A stretch of 64,000 bases of DNA from UTCFX2 sp002050125 (GTDB lineage Bacteria; Chloroflexota; Anaerolineae; Anaerolineales; UBA4823). Below the pieces are notes generated by a model. The model searched no databases. It was not told where the DNA came from and was given only the letters and a program-made list of their open reading frames with translations. Below, in pieces: positions 55,772 through 64,000 of the stretch. The translations under genes were made by a program, and so were the position numbers. The stretch lies in NCBI GenBank assembly GCA_027494035.1, contig JAOSJQ010000001.1, positions 744,001 through 808,000 of the forward strand. The letters are read 5' to 3'. The number at the start of each line of letters is the position of its first letter. Position 1 is the stretch's first letter.

Positions 55772-56842
55772 ATGATTCCCATGCCCCAGCCGCTGCCATT
55801 CGTGAGCCTCGTCCTGCCGGTGCGCAACGAGGCGGGCTACATCCGCCAGACGCTCGAATCGGTCTTTGCCCAGGATTACCCAGCCGAGCGCCTGCAAGTC
55901 ATCGTCGCCGACGGGCTCTCGACCGATGGGACGCGCGGGATCGTGGCGGAATTTCAGGCGGCTCACCCCAACCTGGCGCTGCTCGATAACCCCGGGCGGA
56001 TCGTCCCCACCGGGCTGAACGCTGCCATCCGCCAGGCGCGCGGCGAGATCATCATTCGGGTGGATGGGCACACCCGCATCGAACCCGATTATGTCACTCA
56101 ATGCGTGCGAGCATTGCAACAGACCGGGGCGGACAACGCCGGCGGGAGAATGGCAACAAAAGGTGTAGGCAAATTTGGCGAAGCGGTTGCAGCAGCTACG
56201 AGCACACCCTTTGGCATTGGCGGGGGACGATTCCATTACTCCGAAGAAGAAGAATGGGTTGATACCGTCTACCTGGGTGCATGGCCGAGGCGAATCTTTG
56301 AACATATCGGTCAATTCGATGAGGAGCTGGTTCGGGACCAGGACGACGAATTCAACTACCGCCTGCGGAAACACGGCGGGAAAATCCTTTTGTGTCCGAA
56401 GATCCGCTCAGAATATACCGTGCGCAGTACTTCGAGTTTGCTCTGGCGGCAGTACTTCCAGTACGGGTTCTGGAAGGTGCGCGTGCTGCAGAAGCACCCG
56501 CTGCAGATGCGCCCGCGCCAGTTCGCCCCGCCGCTCTTCGTCTTCAGCCTGCTCGCCGCAACTTTCATCGGGCTTTTCTATCCGGCGGCTTTCGGGCTAG
56601 GGCTGTTCATCGGCGGGGCTTACCTGCTGGCGAACCTGACCGCCTCGCTGATCACCGCTGCCCGCCGGGGCGTTCAGTACTTGGGCTTGCTGCCGTTGGT
56701 CTATCTGGTGCTGCATCTCAGCTACGGCTTAGGCTTTCTGGCAGGCTTGCTCAAATTCTGGAACCGCTGGGGCGACAAACAGGGTCGCGTCCCGCCCGCG
56801 AGCCTCAGCGGAGCGCCCGTCAGTGATCACGCAGACGCCTGA
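55772..56842 (+). CDS. GT2 glycosyltransferase with C-terminal membrane segments (ExoA-like)
   Basis: 356 residues. FVSLVLPVRNEAGYIRQTLESVFAQDYP and VIVADGLSTDGTRGIV then RGEIIIRVDGHTRIEPDY (DxD) define GT2; RDQDDEFNYRLRKHGG is the acceptor signature (Q/R-x-x-R-W-type region is QYFQYGFWKVRVLQKHP). Three or so C-terminal helices anchor it, like succinoglycan transferase ExoA. Start codon ATG at 55772; ATG at 55781 is also possible. Confidence 0.92.
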   Translation: MIPMPQPLPFVSLVLPVRNEAGYIRQTLESVFAQDYPAERLQVIVADGLSTDGTRGIVAEFQAAHPNLALLDNPGRIVPTGLNAAIRQARGEIIIRVDGHTRIEPDYVTQCVRALQQTGADNAGGRMATKGVGKFGEAVAAATSTPFGIGGGRFHYSEEEEWVDTVYLGAWPRRIFEHIGQFDEELVRDQDDEFNYRLRKHGGKILLCPKIRSEYTVRSTSSLLWRQYFQYGFWKVRVLQKHPLQMRPRQFAPPLFVFSLLAATFIGLFYPAAFGLGLFIGGAYLLANLTASLITAARRGVQYLGLLPLVYLVLHLSYGLGFLAGLLKFWNRWGDKQGRVPPASLSGAPVSDHADA

Positions 56843-56912
56843 TCCACTGATCCGTTAGCCTCATAATATCTGCGTTCGCCCTGAAAATCTGCGCCCTGGC
56901 GAAACCCCTCCC

Positions 56913-57632
56913 TTGACCGATCTCGACCGCCTGCGCCTCGAATACGCCGATCGTTCCCGCCGCCTGGCAGGGCGCGACCTGTACTCGCCCTTCAATCCAG
57001 CCGCCCTGTTCGCCCTGCAGCAGCGCCAGCGCCAGACCCTGCGGCTGCTGCGCCAGATCGGCTTGACCGACCTGCAAGAACTGAAGATCCTGGAAATAGG
57101 CTGCGGCGCGGGCGGCGTGCTGGTCGAATATCTCTACTACGGCGCGCGGCCCGCGCACCTGCACGGGCTCGACCTGCTCCCCGACCGCCTGCAGGAAGCC
57201 CGCCGCAGACTGCCCGCCTCGCCGCTCATCTGCGCCGACGGTCAGCGCCTGCCCTACCCCGCCGCCAGCTTCGACCTGGCGCTCCAGTACACCGCCTTCA
57301 GCTCGCTGCTCGACGCGGCGCTCAAGCAGCACATTGCCCAGGAACTGCTGCGCGTGCTGCGCCCAGGCGGCTGGGTGGTGTGGTACGATTTCTGGCTCAA
57401 CCCGACCAACCCGCAGGCGCGCGGCATCCGCCCGGAGGAGGTGCGCCGTCTGTTCCCTGACTGCCGGTGGATTTTCCGCCGGACCACCCTGGCTCCGCCA
57501 ATCGCTCGTTTTCTCGCCCCGCTCTCCTGGCAGTTTGCCCTGCTGCTTGAAAGCCTGTCGATCTTCAACACCCACTACCTCGCCGCCCTGCAAAAACCCG
57601 CCAATCTTAGCCGGCAGGCTAAAAGCCGCTGA
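56913..57632 (+). CDS. Class I SAM-dependent methyltransferase
   Basis: 239 residues; TTG start at 56913 (the nearest plausible start, no strong ribosome site). Motif I ILEIGCGAGGVLVEYL, then LHGLDLLPDRLQEARR (acidic end of beta 2), ADGQRLPYPAASFDLALQ and LLRVLRPGGWVVWYDFW, the UbiE/Methyltransf_11 pattern. C-terminal lid of 70 residues. Within the locus it probably modifies a sugar or lipid intermediate. Confidence 0.88.
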   Translation: MTDLDRLRLEYADRSRRLAGRDLYSPFNPAALFALQQRQRQTLRLLRQIGLTDLQELKILEIGCGAGGVLVEYLYYGARPAHLHGLDLLPDRLQEARRRLPASPLICADGQRLPYPAASFDLALQYTAFSSLLDAALKQHIAQELLRVLRPGGWVVWYDFWLNPTNPQARGIRPEEVRRLFPDCRWIFRRTTLAPPIARFLAPLSWQFALLLESLSIFNTHYLAALQKPANLSRQAKSR

Positions 57633-57679
57633 AATCGATCTGAATCCTTTCCCGTCCTCCGGCTTGATCTATACACTCC

Positions 57680-58384
57680 GTGGCTGACACCCAAAAAAAC
57701 CGCCTGCTGTTGGCGCTCTTGCTCATCCTACTGCTGCTGAGCGCGCTGCCCCTCGCCTCCGGCTGGCGGCGCAACCGCCTCTCGCTCCAAGCCATGCACG
57801 CCATCCTGGGAGAGCGCGACCTGGCGCAAACTTACGCCAGCCTGGCTGCCTCCACTCACCCGCGCAAGGACTGGTTCCTGGGGCTCATCGCCGGGCAGCT
57901 CGCCAACCCAGCCCTGCGCGGAGTTCATTGGGCAGCCTACCTGCGCTCGGGAGACCCGCCCGCCCCCGAGTTGGTCAAATCCGCCGCCCCGGAAGACCTG
58001 GCTTTGATGCTCCTGGCAGCTCAAAACTACCCTGCCCAGCCCGAGGTCTGGTTCTGGCTGGGCGAGGCGCTCGCTCAGGGCGGCTTCGAAACCCAGGCAA
58101 TTGCGGCATACCAGCGCACCCTGCAGCTCCACCCCATCGACCCGCTGCCCTGGTGCCGTCTGGGGAGCTTACTGAGACCACACAACCCGCTCGCCGCCAG
58201 AGACGCCTTTCTGCACTGCTGCTTCAACGGCGACCCCGGCTCCAACGGTTGTTATAACGCCGGGCGCATCGAGGAAGAGCTTGGCAACCTCGAAACCGCC
58301 ATCCGGTATTACCGGTTCTCACACTGGAGTGAGTCCTGGCGCCGGGCGGACGAGCTCGAAGCCCGCCTCTCCGCCCCGCCCTGA
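57680..58384 (+). CDS. Membrane-anchored TPR-like protein of unknown function
   Basis: 234 residues, GTG start at 57680. N-terminal helix LLLALLLILLLLSALPLASGW anchors it with the rest outside. Two repeats of about 34 residues resemble tetratricopeptides: QPEVWFWLGEALAQGGFETQAIAAYQRTLQLHP and later NAGRIEEELGNLETAIRYYRFS. TPR proteins organise assembly complexes; in polysaccharide loci some act with the polymerase. Function here is inferred only from position. Confidence 0.75.
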   Translation: MADTQKNRLLLALLLILLLLSALPLASGWRRNRLSLQAMHAILGERDLAQTYASLAASTHPRKDWFLGLIAGQLANPALRGVHWAAYLRSGDPPAPELVKSAAPEDLALMLLAAQNYPAQPEVWFWLGEALAQGGFETQAIAAYQRTLQLHPIDPLPWCRLGSLLRPHNPLAARDAFLHCCFNGDPGSNGCYNAGRIEEELGNLETAIRYYRFSHWSESWRRADELEARLSAPP

Positions 58385-58524
58385 CCAGCCGGGACCTGTT
58401 TACGCCATTTGCCAGGTTGAATTGGTCCATCGAAACTGACTATGTTCACGACAGCCTGCTTCCCAAATAATCAAACCACTCCCTTGATCCTGGACTTGTA
58501 TCTATCATCCCATGGGGGCACCGT

Positions 58525-60222
58525 ATGACTGATATCACCTCTCCAAATTTTCCGCTCACTTTCTCGGGACAGTTTCAATTCCGCATCTATGAGGCTTTCA
58601 AGCGCCTGATGGACCTCATGGCTGCTGCGCTTGGGCTAATCCTGCTCGCCCCGTTCCTGGCGGCGCTGGCTTGGATCATCCGGCGCGACTCGCCAGGACC
58701 AGCCTTCTACCGCAGCCCGCGCCTGGGCCGCGGGGGACGTCCGTTCCAGATGCTCAAATTTCGCACCATGCACGAGCGTCCCGAAAGTTACGCCGGGCCG
58801 CGCGTCACAGCCCAGGACGACCCGCGCGTCACCAGCCTGGGACGCTGGCTGCGCGATACCAAGCTCAACGAACTGCCGCAGCTCTGGAACGTGCTCAAGG
58901 GCGAAATGAGCCTGGTGGGACCGCGCCCCGAAGACCCCGAAATCGCCGCCGACTGGCACGCCGACGTGCGCCAGGAGGTCCTCTCCGTTCGCCCGGGCAT
59001 CACCTCGCCCGCCTCCGTCGTCTATCGTGATGAGGAGAACCTGCTGCACAACGGCAGCGTGATGAAAAGCTATCTGGACGAAATCCTGCCCAGCAAACTG
59101 CGCCTGGATCAGCTTTACGTGCGCCACCGCAGCCTGTGGGGCGACCTGGACGTGCTTATCTGGACGCTGCTGGCGCTCGCGCCGCGCATCGAAAGGGCTG
59201 CCCCGCCAGAAGTGGACCTCTTTGTCGGTCCGGTCTACCGGCTGATGCGCCGCTATGTGAGCTGGTTCAGCATCGATATGCTGGTCACGTTTGCGGCTAT
59301 CGGTCTGGCTGGGTTGATCTGGCGTTCGTTCGGTCCGCTGGATGTGGGCTGGCAGCGCGCCATAGGGTTGGCGTTCGGGTTTGCGCTGCTCTTCAGCCTT
59401 ACTAGCGCCGCTCTGGGCGCCAATCGGGTGAGCTGGTCGAAAGCCACCGCCGAAGACGCGCTCGACCTGCTGCCGGCAACCGCCTTCGCAACCCTGATCG
59501 CCTTGCTGCTCAACAACCTGGTTCACACCCTAAACCCCGATGGCAGCCAGGCAATTCTGTGGACGACCAAGCCGTTGTTCCCGATCGGACTGATCCTGTT
59601 CGCGGCCATCCTGGCTTTTACCGGCTTTGTCGGTGTGCGCTACCGCCAGCGTCTGTTCACCGGCATGGCGCGCCGCTGGATGACCTGGCGCGGTCAAACC
59701 GCCGCGGCGCGCGACCGGGTGCTCATCGTCGGCAGCGGGCAGACCGGGCAGTTTGCTATTTGGATGCTCAGCAACAACCGTTACAGCGCAACCCTGCAGG
59801 TGGTCGGGTTGGTGGACGACGATCTGTTCAAACAGGGCGCCCGCATTCGGGGTTTGCAGGTGCTCGGTCAATGCGGCGATATCCCGACCCTGGTCAGACG
59901 GCTCGACGTGGGGTTGATCATATTTGCAATCCACAACATTTCAGCAACCGAACGGCGCAGGCTGCTCAACATTTGCCAGAACAGCGGGGCGCGCATCGTA
60001 GTCTTCCCGGATATCCAAGCCGCCATGGAGAAGGCGCTGCGCAACGGTGATCATTCACACGAACCGTTGGAAGAAAGCCTGCCGTGCTGGTTCTGCCTGG
60101 AGCAAAATGAGCCCGCGGATGTACACGACCGGTTCGAGCGCCTCGAGTGCCTGGCGAGTAAGGGCGACCTGGCGGGCGTGCAGGCTGAAGTGCGTTCTCT
60201 GCGCGAGGCAATCCATGGCTGA
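58525..60222 (+). CDS. Polyprenyl-phosphate sugar-1-phosphate transferase with permuted domain order
   Basis: 565 residues. Residues about 10-215 are the bacterial sugar transferase domain: membrane helix, then FQMLKFRTM, PRVTSLGRWLRDTKLNELPQ and GEMSLVGPRPED, which load the first sugar phosphate on the lipid carrier. Residues about 235-385 are four or more membrane helices, and 390-500 form a Rossmann-like domain starting RVLIVGSGQTGQFAIWML. Usual WbaP-type enzymes have the membrane and Rossmann-like parts before the catalytic part; here the order is reversed. The C-terminal 60 residues have no known domain. It initiates the polysaccharide assembled by the locus. Confidence 0.9.
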   Translation: MTDITSPNFPLTFSGQFQFRIYEAFKRLMDLMAAALGLILLAPFLAALAWIIRRDSPGPAFYRSPRLGRGGRPFQMLKFRTMHERPESYAGPRVTAQDDPRVTSLGRWLRDTKLNELPQLWNVLKGEMSLVGPRPEDPEIAADWHADVRQEVLSVRPGITSPASVVYRDEENLLHNGSVMKSYLDEILPSKLRLDQLYVRHRSLWGDLDVLIWTLLALAPRIERAAPPEVDLFVGPVYRLMRRYVSWFSIDMLVTFAAIGLAGLIWRSFGPLDVGWQRAIGLAFGFALLFSLTSAALGANRVSWSKATAEDALDLLPATAFATLIALLLNNLVHTLNPDGSQAILWTTKPLFPIGLILFAAILAFTGFVGVRYRQRLFTGMARRWMTWRGQTAAARDRVLIVGSGQTGQFAIWMLSNNRYSATLQVVGLVDDDLFKQGARIRGLQVLGQCGDIPTLVRRLDVGLIIFAIHNISATERRRLLNICQNSGARIVVFPDIQAAMEKALRNGDHSHEPLEESLPCWFCLEQNEPADVHDRFERLECLASKGDLAGVQAEVRSLREAIHG

Positions 60223-61210
60223 TTATTGGCTGGATAAGCCAGTTCTGGTCACCGGCGCCGGCGGCTTTATCGCCAGCCACCTGGTTGAGCGTCTGGTCGC
60301 CGACGGGGCGCGTGTGCGCGCCTTTGTGCGCTATACCTCGCGCCGCGATCCGGGGCTGCTGCGCCTCCTGCCGCCCGAAACGCTGGCGCAGGTTGAACTG
60401 GTCGCCGGCGACCTGCGCGACTTACCCGCCGTCACAGAAGCCGCGCGGGGCGTTTCGCACATTTTTCACCTGGGCGCCCTCATCGGCATTCCCTATTCCT
60501 ATGTCCATCCAGTTGAGGTGGTTGAATCCAACTTGATCGGTACGCTTAACGTGCTGCTCGCTGCTCGGTCGAGCGGGGCGCAGCGCATCGTTCACACCTC
60601 TACCAGCGAGGTGTATGGCACTGCGCTGCAAGTCCCCATCGCCGAAAGCCATCCGCTGCAGGGTCAGTCGCCTTATTCAGCCAGCAAAATCGGCGCCGAC
60701 AAACTCGCCGAGAGTTTTCACCTTTCCTTCGACCTGCCCGTTGTCACGCTGCGCCCGTTCAATACCTACGGACCGCGCCAGTCTACCCGCGCCGTCATTC
60801 CAACCATCATCACCCAGGCGCTGACGTCGGATGTGGTGCGCCTGGGCAACCTGCACGCCAGCCGCGACCTGACTTACGTCTCCGATACCGTTCAGGGTTT
60901 TTTGCGCGCTGGCGCGACCCCCGGTTTGGAGGGGCGCACGCTCAACCTGGGCGCAGGATTCGAGATTCAGATCGGCGCGCTGGCGCAAATGGTGATCGAG
61001 CAGATCGGTCGGCAGGTGCGCATCGAGGTCGAACCGCAGCGCCTGCGCCCGCAAAAGAGCGAGGTCGGGCGGCTGCTTGCCGACAACCGGCTGGCGGCGC
61101 AGTTGATGGGCTGGGAACCGCAAATCGGGCTCGCAGAAGGCTTGCGGCGCACCATCGCTTGGATCCGCGAGCATCTTGACGAATATTCGACCCCGGGATA
61201 TCACATCTAA
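60215..61210 (+). CDS. NAD-dependent nucleotide-sugar 4,6-dehydratase (LegB/extended SDR)
   Basis: 331 residues; ATG 60215 overlaps the previous stop by 8 nt. Glycine-rich NAD site VLVTGAGGFIASHLVERL, catalytic STSEVYG (Thr/Asp-type 4,6-dehydratase signature) and YSASKIGADK (Y-x3-K), then RPFNTYGPRQSTRAVIP. Removes water from C4-C6 of UDP- or GDP-sugars to give 4-keto-6-deoxy sugars. Followed by a nucleotidyltransferase and a PLP aminotransferase, so together they probably make an amino-deoxy sugar precursor. Confidence 0.9.
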   Translation: MADYWLDKPVLVTGAGGFIASHLVERLVADGARVRAFVRYTSRRDPGLLRLLPPETLAQVELVAGDLRDLPAVTEAARGVSHIFHLGALIGIPYSYVHPVEVVESNLIGTLNVLLAARSSGAQRIVHTSTSEVYGTALQVPIAESHPLQGQSPYSASKIGADKLAESFHLSFDLPVVTLRPFNTYGPRQSTRAVIPTIITQALTSDVVRLGNLHASRDLTYVSDTVQGFLRAGATPGLEGRTLNLGAGFEIQIGALAQMVIEQIGRQVRIEVEPQRLRPQKSEVGRLLADNRLAAQLMGWEPQIGLAEGLRRTIAWIREHLDEYSTPGYHI

Positions 61211-61282
61211 ATTTCCGAGGAGCGCTCTAATGCAAAACGCATCCCAGAAGAGACAAACCGGTTCTGAGGCAATGATACTCTC

Positions 61283-62005
61283 ATGAAAGCGATCGTTTTA
61301 GCCGGCGGCAAAGGCGCCCGGCTGGCGCCTTATACCCGCATCCTTCCCAAACCGCTCATGCCCATCGGAGATTTGCCAATCCTGGAGATTTTGCTGCGCC
61401 AGATGCGCAGCGCCGGCGTGCGGGAAGTCATCCTCACCGTGGGTTATCTGGGCGAGCTCATGCGGGCTTTCTTCCAGGACGGCAGCCGGCTGGGTTTGCG
61501 GATCGATTACAGCTTCGAAGAACAGCCGCTCGGTACCGCTGGTCCGCTCGCGCTGGTTGCCGACCGCCTGGATGACACCTTCCTGGTAACGAACGGCGAT
61601 GTGCTCACCACGCTGGATCTGCGCGAACTGGTGGACGATCACCGCAGTTCCGGCGCAGCCGCCACCATCGCCAGCCATGCCCGCGCGGTCAAGATCGATC
61701 TGGGCGTGCTCCAATTCGACGGCGACCGCTGCCTCAAGGGTTATATCGAAAAGCCCACTTACAATTTCTTTGTCAGCATGGGCATCTACGTCTTTGAGCC
61801 GCGCGTCTTGGACTATATCCCCTGCAACCAATACCTGGACTTCCCCGATCTAGTCCTCAAATTGATCGCTAACGGTGAACGGGTGCGCGGCTACCCCTTC
61901 GATGGTTACTGGCAGGACCTGGGCCGCGCCGACGATTACGAACAAGCCGTACAAGATTTCGAGGCTCTGCGCCCGCAGATCCTCAAGGAGGATCACCGCG
62001 GATGA
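61283..62005 (+). CDS. Sugar nucleotidyltransferase
   Basis: 240 residues. MKAIVLAGGKGARLAPYT with PKPLMPIGDLPILE is the NTP-binding start; EEQPLGTAGPLALV and FLVTNGDVLTTLDL follow, typical of GDP-mannose/glucose-1-phosphate nucleotidyltransferases. Makes NDP-sugar from sugar-1-phosphate. The stop overlaps the next ATG by 4 nt. Short compared with enzymes having the C-terminal beta-helix, so it lacks acyl- or trimer-forming repeats. Confidence 0.92.
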   Translation: MKAIVLAGGKGARLAPYTRILPKPLMPIGDLPILEILLRQMRSAGVREVILTVGYLGELMRAFFQDGSRLGLRIDYSFEEQPLGTAGPLALVADRLDDTFLVTNGDVLTTLDLRELVDDHRSSGAAATIASHARAVKIDLGVLQFDGDRCLKGYIEKPTYNFFVSMGIYVFEPRVLDYIPCNQYLDFPDLVLKLIANGERVRGYPFDGYWQDLGRADDYEQAVQDFEALRPQILKEDHRG

Positions 62006-63153
62006 ACTGGCGCGTACCCCTGGCTGACCTGGATTACGGGGAGGACGAGCAGCAAGCCGTCCTGGATGTGCTGCGCAGCCGCTGGCTCACGATGGGCAGC
62101 GTAACGCGCAGTTTCGAAGAGCGCTTCGCCGAGATGCATGGGGCGCGCTTTGCTTTTGGAGTGGTGAACGCCACCACCGCGCTGCACCTGGCTTGCCTGG
62201 CGCTCGGGATTGGACCCGGAGACGAAGTCATCGTACCGTCGCTGTCCTTTGTCGCCACCAGCAACGCCGTGCTTTATACCGGAGCTCAGGTTCAATTTGC
62301 CGAGGTGCTTGGAGCGCACGACCTGACGATCGACCCGGCTGAGATCCGGCGCCTGGCAAACGCCCGAACGCGCGCGGTGATCGTCATGCATTACGGCGGC
62401 TATCCCTGTCATATGCTGGAAATCACCGAGACAGCTCGCCAGCTCGGGCTGGCGGTGATCGAAGACGCCGCCCATTCCCCGGGGGCAGCGCTGCAAGGGC
62501 GCTCGCTCGGGACCTGGGGCGAGTTCGGCTGCTTCAGCTTCTTCTCGAACAAAAACCTCTCAACCGGAGAAGGCGGGATGCTGGTGACCGACCGAGCGGA
62601 TCTGGCGCAGAAGGCTCAGGCGCTGCGTTCGCATGGTATGACCAGCCTGACCTGGGACCGCCACCAGGGTCACGCCTACAGTTATGATGTGGTGGAGCTT
62701 GGCTATAATTATCGCATCGATGAAATCCACTCGGCGCTCGGGCTGGCGCAGCTCAACAAACTGGCTGCGAACAACCAGCGTCGAATGGAATTGAGCGCGC
62801 AATACCGGAATCGCCTGCAAGAAACGCCGCTCTTCTTCCCTTTTGAAGAACGAGCCCAGGAGCCGGGGATTTGCGCGGCGGGTCACATCTTCCCGGTTCT
62901 GTTACCGGAGGGCGTCGAGCGGCGCGCGTTCATGGATCACCTGCGCGCCGCCGGGGTGCAGAGCAGCATCCACTATCCTCCAATCCATCAGTTCACATAC
63001 TATCGTGAGCGTTATCCGCAAGTCAGCCTGCCGCTCACCGAATCATTATCCCGCCGGGAAGTGACCCTGCCGCTTTACCCGACCATGAGCACGGCGGACC
63101 TCGACCTCGTTGTGGAAAGCTGCTTGCGTTTCTTCGATAGACCACAGGTTTGA
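62002..63153 (+). CDS. DegT/DnrJ/EryC1-family PLP aminotransferase
   Basis: 383 residues. Aminates 4-keto (or 3-keto) nucleotide sugars with glutamate. PLP Lys in FFSNKNLSTGEGG; VIEDAAHSPGA contains the Asp contacting PLP nitrogen; GYNYRIDEIHSALGLAQL is the DegT signature; LRAAGVQSSIHYPPIHQ lies at the C-terminus. Overlaps the nucleotidyltransferase gene by 4 nt. With the dehydratase two genes upstream it would give an amino-6-deoxy sugar. Confidence 0.94.
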   Translation: MNWRVPLADLDYGEDEQQAVLDVLRSRWLTMGSVTRSFEERFAEMHGARFAFGVVNATTALHLACLALGIGPGDEVIVPSLSFVATSNAVLYTGAQVQFAEVLGAHDLTIDPAEIRRLANARTRAVIVMHYGGYPCHMLEITETARQLGLAVIEDAAHSPGAALQGRSLGTWGEFGCFSFFSNKNLSTGEGGMLVTDRADLAQKAQALRSHGMTSLTWDRHQGHAYSYDVVELGYNYRIDEIHSALGLAQLNKLAANNQRRMELSAQYRNRLQETPLFFPFEERAQEPGICAAGHIFPVLLPEGVERRAFMDHLRAAGVQSSIHYPPIHQFTYYRERYPQVSLPLTESLSRREVTLPLYPTMSTADLDLVVESCLRFFDRPQV

Positions 63154-63228
63154 ATTGACAGAGTAAGCGCTTGATAACCACGCGCTCGTTCATCATGGTG
63201 TCATTGAGATAAAGGAGTACATAAACCA

Positions 63229-64000
63229 ATGGAAATCCGCCAGTACTTATTACTTTTTAAACGCTGGGCTTGGCTGCTGATTTTAGGCGCAGTGTTGGGC
63301 GGCGCGGCAGCCTACGGCTTGAGTTCAATGCAGCCGGTCGTGTACCAGACCTCCACGCGTGTGATGGTCAGCAGCTCGCCCGAAATCCAAAACCAATCTT
63401 ATAACTATTATCTGGACAGCCAGCTTGTCAAGACGTATGCTCAGATCATCAACTCTGAGCCGATCATGAAGAAGTTGAGCGAGAGGCTGGGGTATCCAGT
63501 CTACGGCGGTCAAGTCCAGGTGAGCCAAATCCCAGATGCGAACCTGCTTCAACTCACCGTAATGCACAACGACCCGCAGCGCGCGGCTGAAATCGCCAAT
63601 ACGCTCGTCGAGGTGTTTATCGATTACAACACCGGTCTGCAGGACGAGCGTTACAAATCGACCGAGGAAAGCCTGCAAGCCCAAATCGCGCAGGTCGAAG
63701 CGCAAATCAGTTTGCTGCAAGACGAGATGTCGCACGTCTCGGAAAGCACCCTGGAAACCGAACGGCAGCAGATCGAAAAGCAGTCGCGTCAAATTGAAGA
63801 AATGCTCGCCTCGGTGGAAGACGAGATTATCTCCCTGGAAACCCAGATCGAGACTTTCATCCCCACGCCGGCGGTGACCAACACCCCCGCTCCAAGCTGG
63901 ATCATCCCCACCTCTACACCGGTGCCAGTCCCCACCCCCACCCTGTCTTCCGCGGCTCAGATGCGTTATAAAGAGCTGCAGATCCGCCGCGATCAACTGG
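63229..64000 (+). CDS. Wzz/chain-length-determinant family protein (3' truncated by window edge)
   Basis: 257 codons visible from ATG 63229 (AAAGGAG 11 nt upstream), open at the window end. N-terminal membrane helix WAWLLILGAVLGGAAAYGL and the Wzz-type start RQYLLLFKRWAWL; an extracytoplasmic domain with VYQTSTRVMVSSSP and NDPQRAAEIANTLVEVF; then a long coiled coil (about 140-215) and a Thr/Pro-rich stretch. A second membrane helix and possibly a tyrosine-kinase domain would lie beyond 64000. Controls polymer length with the Wzy-type protein. The 75-nt gap before it has TTGACA at 63155 but no well-spaced -10. Confidence 0.9.
   Translation, partial: MEIRQYLLLFKRWAWLLILGAVLGGAAAYGLSSMQPVVYQTSTRVMVSSSPEIQNQSYNYYLDSQLVKTYAQIINSEPIMKKLSERLGYPVYGGQVQVSQIPDANLLQLTVMHNDPQRAAEIANTLVEVFIDYNTGLQDERYKSTEESLQAQIAQVEAQISLLQDEMSHVSESTLETERQQIEKQSRQIEEMLASVEDEIISLETQIETFIPTPAVTNTPAPSWIIPTSTPVPVPTPTLSSAAQMRYKELQIRRDQL

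Noticed and set aside
63155..63178. Promoter in front of the Wzz-like gene
   Set aside because: TTGACA is present, but the only -10-like sequence (GATAAC) is about 12 nt away, too close.

Overview
The window looks like a chromosomal segment of a GC-rich, filamentous-type Chloroflexota bacterium, most likely class Anaerolineae. This is inferred from gene content and style: multi-GAF histidine kinases, a MoeA fused to a periplasmic-binding-like domain, many GT4 glycosyltransferases, and Shine-Dalgarno-led genes in tight runs. No ribosomal RNA or other marker is present to prove it. The only RNA gene is tRNA-Thr(CGT) at 10733-10805.

Layout. 1-8201: signalling operon with the end of a GAF protein, a ParA-type ATPase, a 1661-residue five-GAF hybrid kinase, and a threonine-synthase-like enzyme fused to a receiver domain. 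8215-16848: DMT transporter, GT4, tRNA-Thr, membrane protein, a broken AT-rich GT39-like gene, uridine kinase, cyclophilin, VTT membrane protein and M20 peptidase. 16849-28369 (mostly minus): NarL/NarX-type two-component pair, lipoprotein cytochrome c, BCP peroxiredoxin, CheY-like protein, two MoeA proteins, UbiA prenyltransferase, a membrane-anchored rhodanese, a P1B-4 metal ATPase and its CzrA-like repressor. 28578-35736 (plus): ArsR regulator, triheme cytochrome interrupted by an IS5-family element, two YeeE/YedE half-transporters, and a three-subunit membrane Mo-oxidoreductase. 35720-38089: degenerate M24 protein and a secreted Thr/Pro-rich protein. 38138-64000: a large surface-polysaccharide locus.

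The most notable signal is a pair of candidate selenoproteins. The rhodanese (25246-25734) and the second YeeE/YedE half (31333-31890) each have one in-frame TGA where family members carry a redox cysteine (CTxP and GYxPGT contexts). The reading frame continues normally afterwards, and in both a perfect 7-bp hairpin follows with its G-containing apical loop 18-21 nt downstream, the geometry of a bacterial SECIS. Rhodanese, YeeE/YedE and the Mo-oxidoreductase together suggest a sulfur-compound import and reduction module that uses selenocysteine. The SelA/SelB/tRNA-Sec machinery is not in the window.

The polysaccharide locus is a mosaic. Its middle (about 40455-49440) is AT-rich and its flanks are GC-rich; the left boundary falls inside the ABC-transporter ATPase gene, exactly between the nucleotide-binding domain and the substrate-specificity domain. 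Beside that gene lies a GxxExxY gene bracketed by inverted repeats, followed by three short copies of the same repeat pair without the gene. The locus holds markers of both ABC-dependent export (Wzm/Wzt) and Wzy-dependent assembly (ligase/polymerase, Wzz, polyprenyl-phosphate sugar transferase).

At least eight genes carry single-base frame breaks, several in homopolymers, many in genes otherwise intact. Sequencing or assembly error is the simplest explanation for most, so those genes are annotated as one CDS with the break noted.
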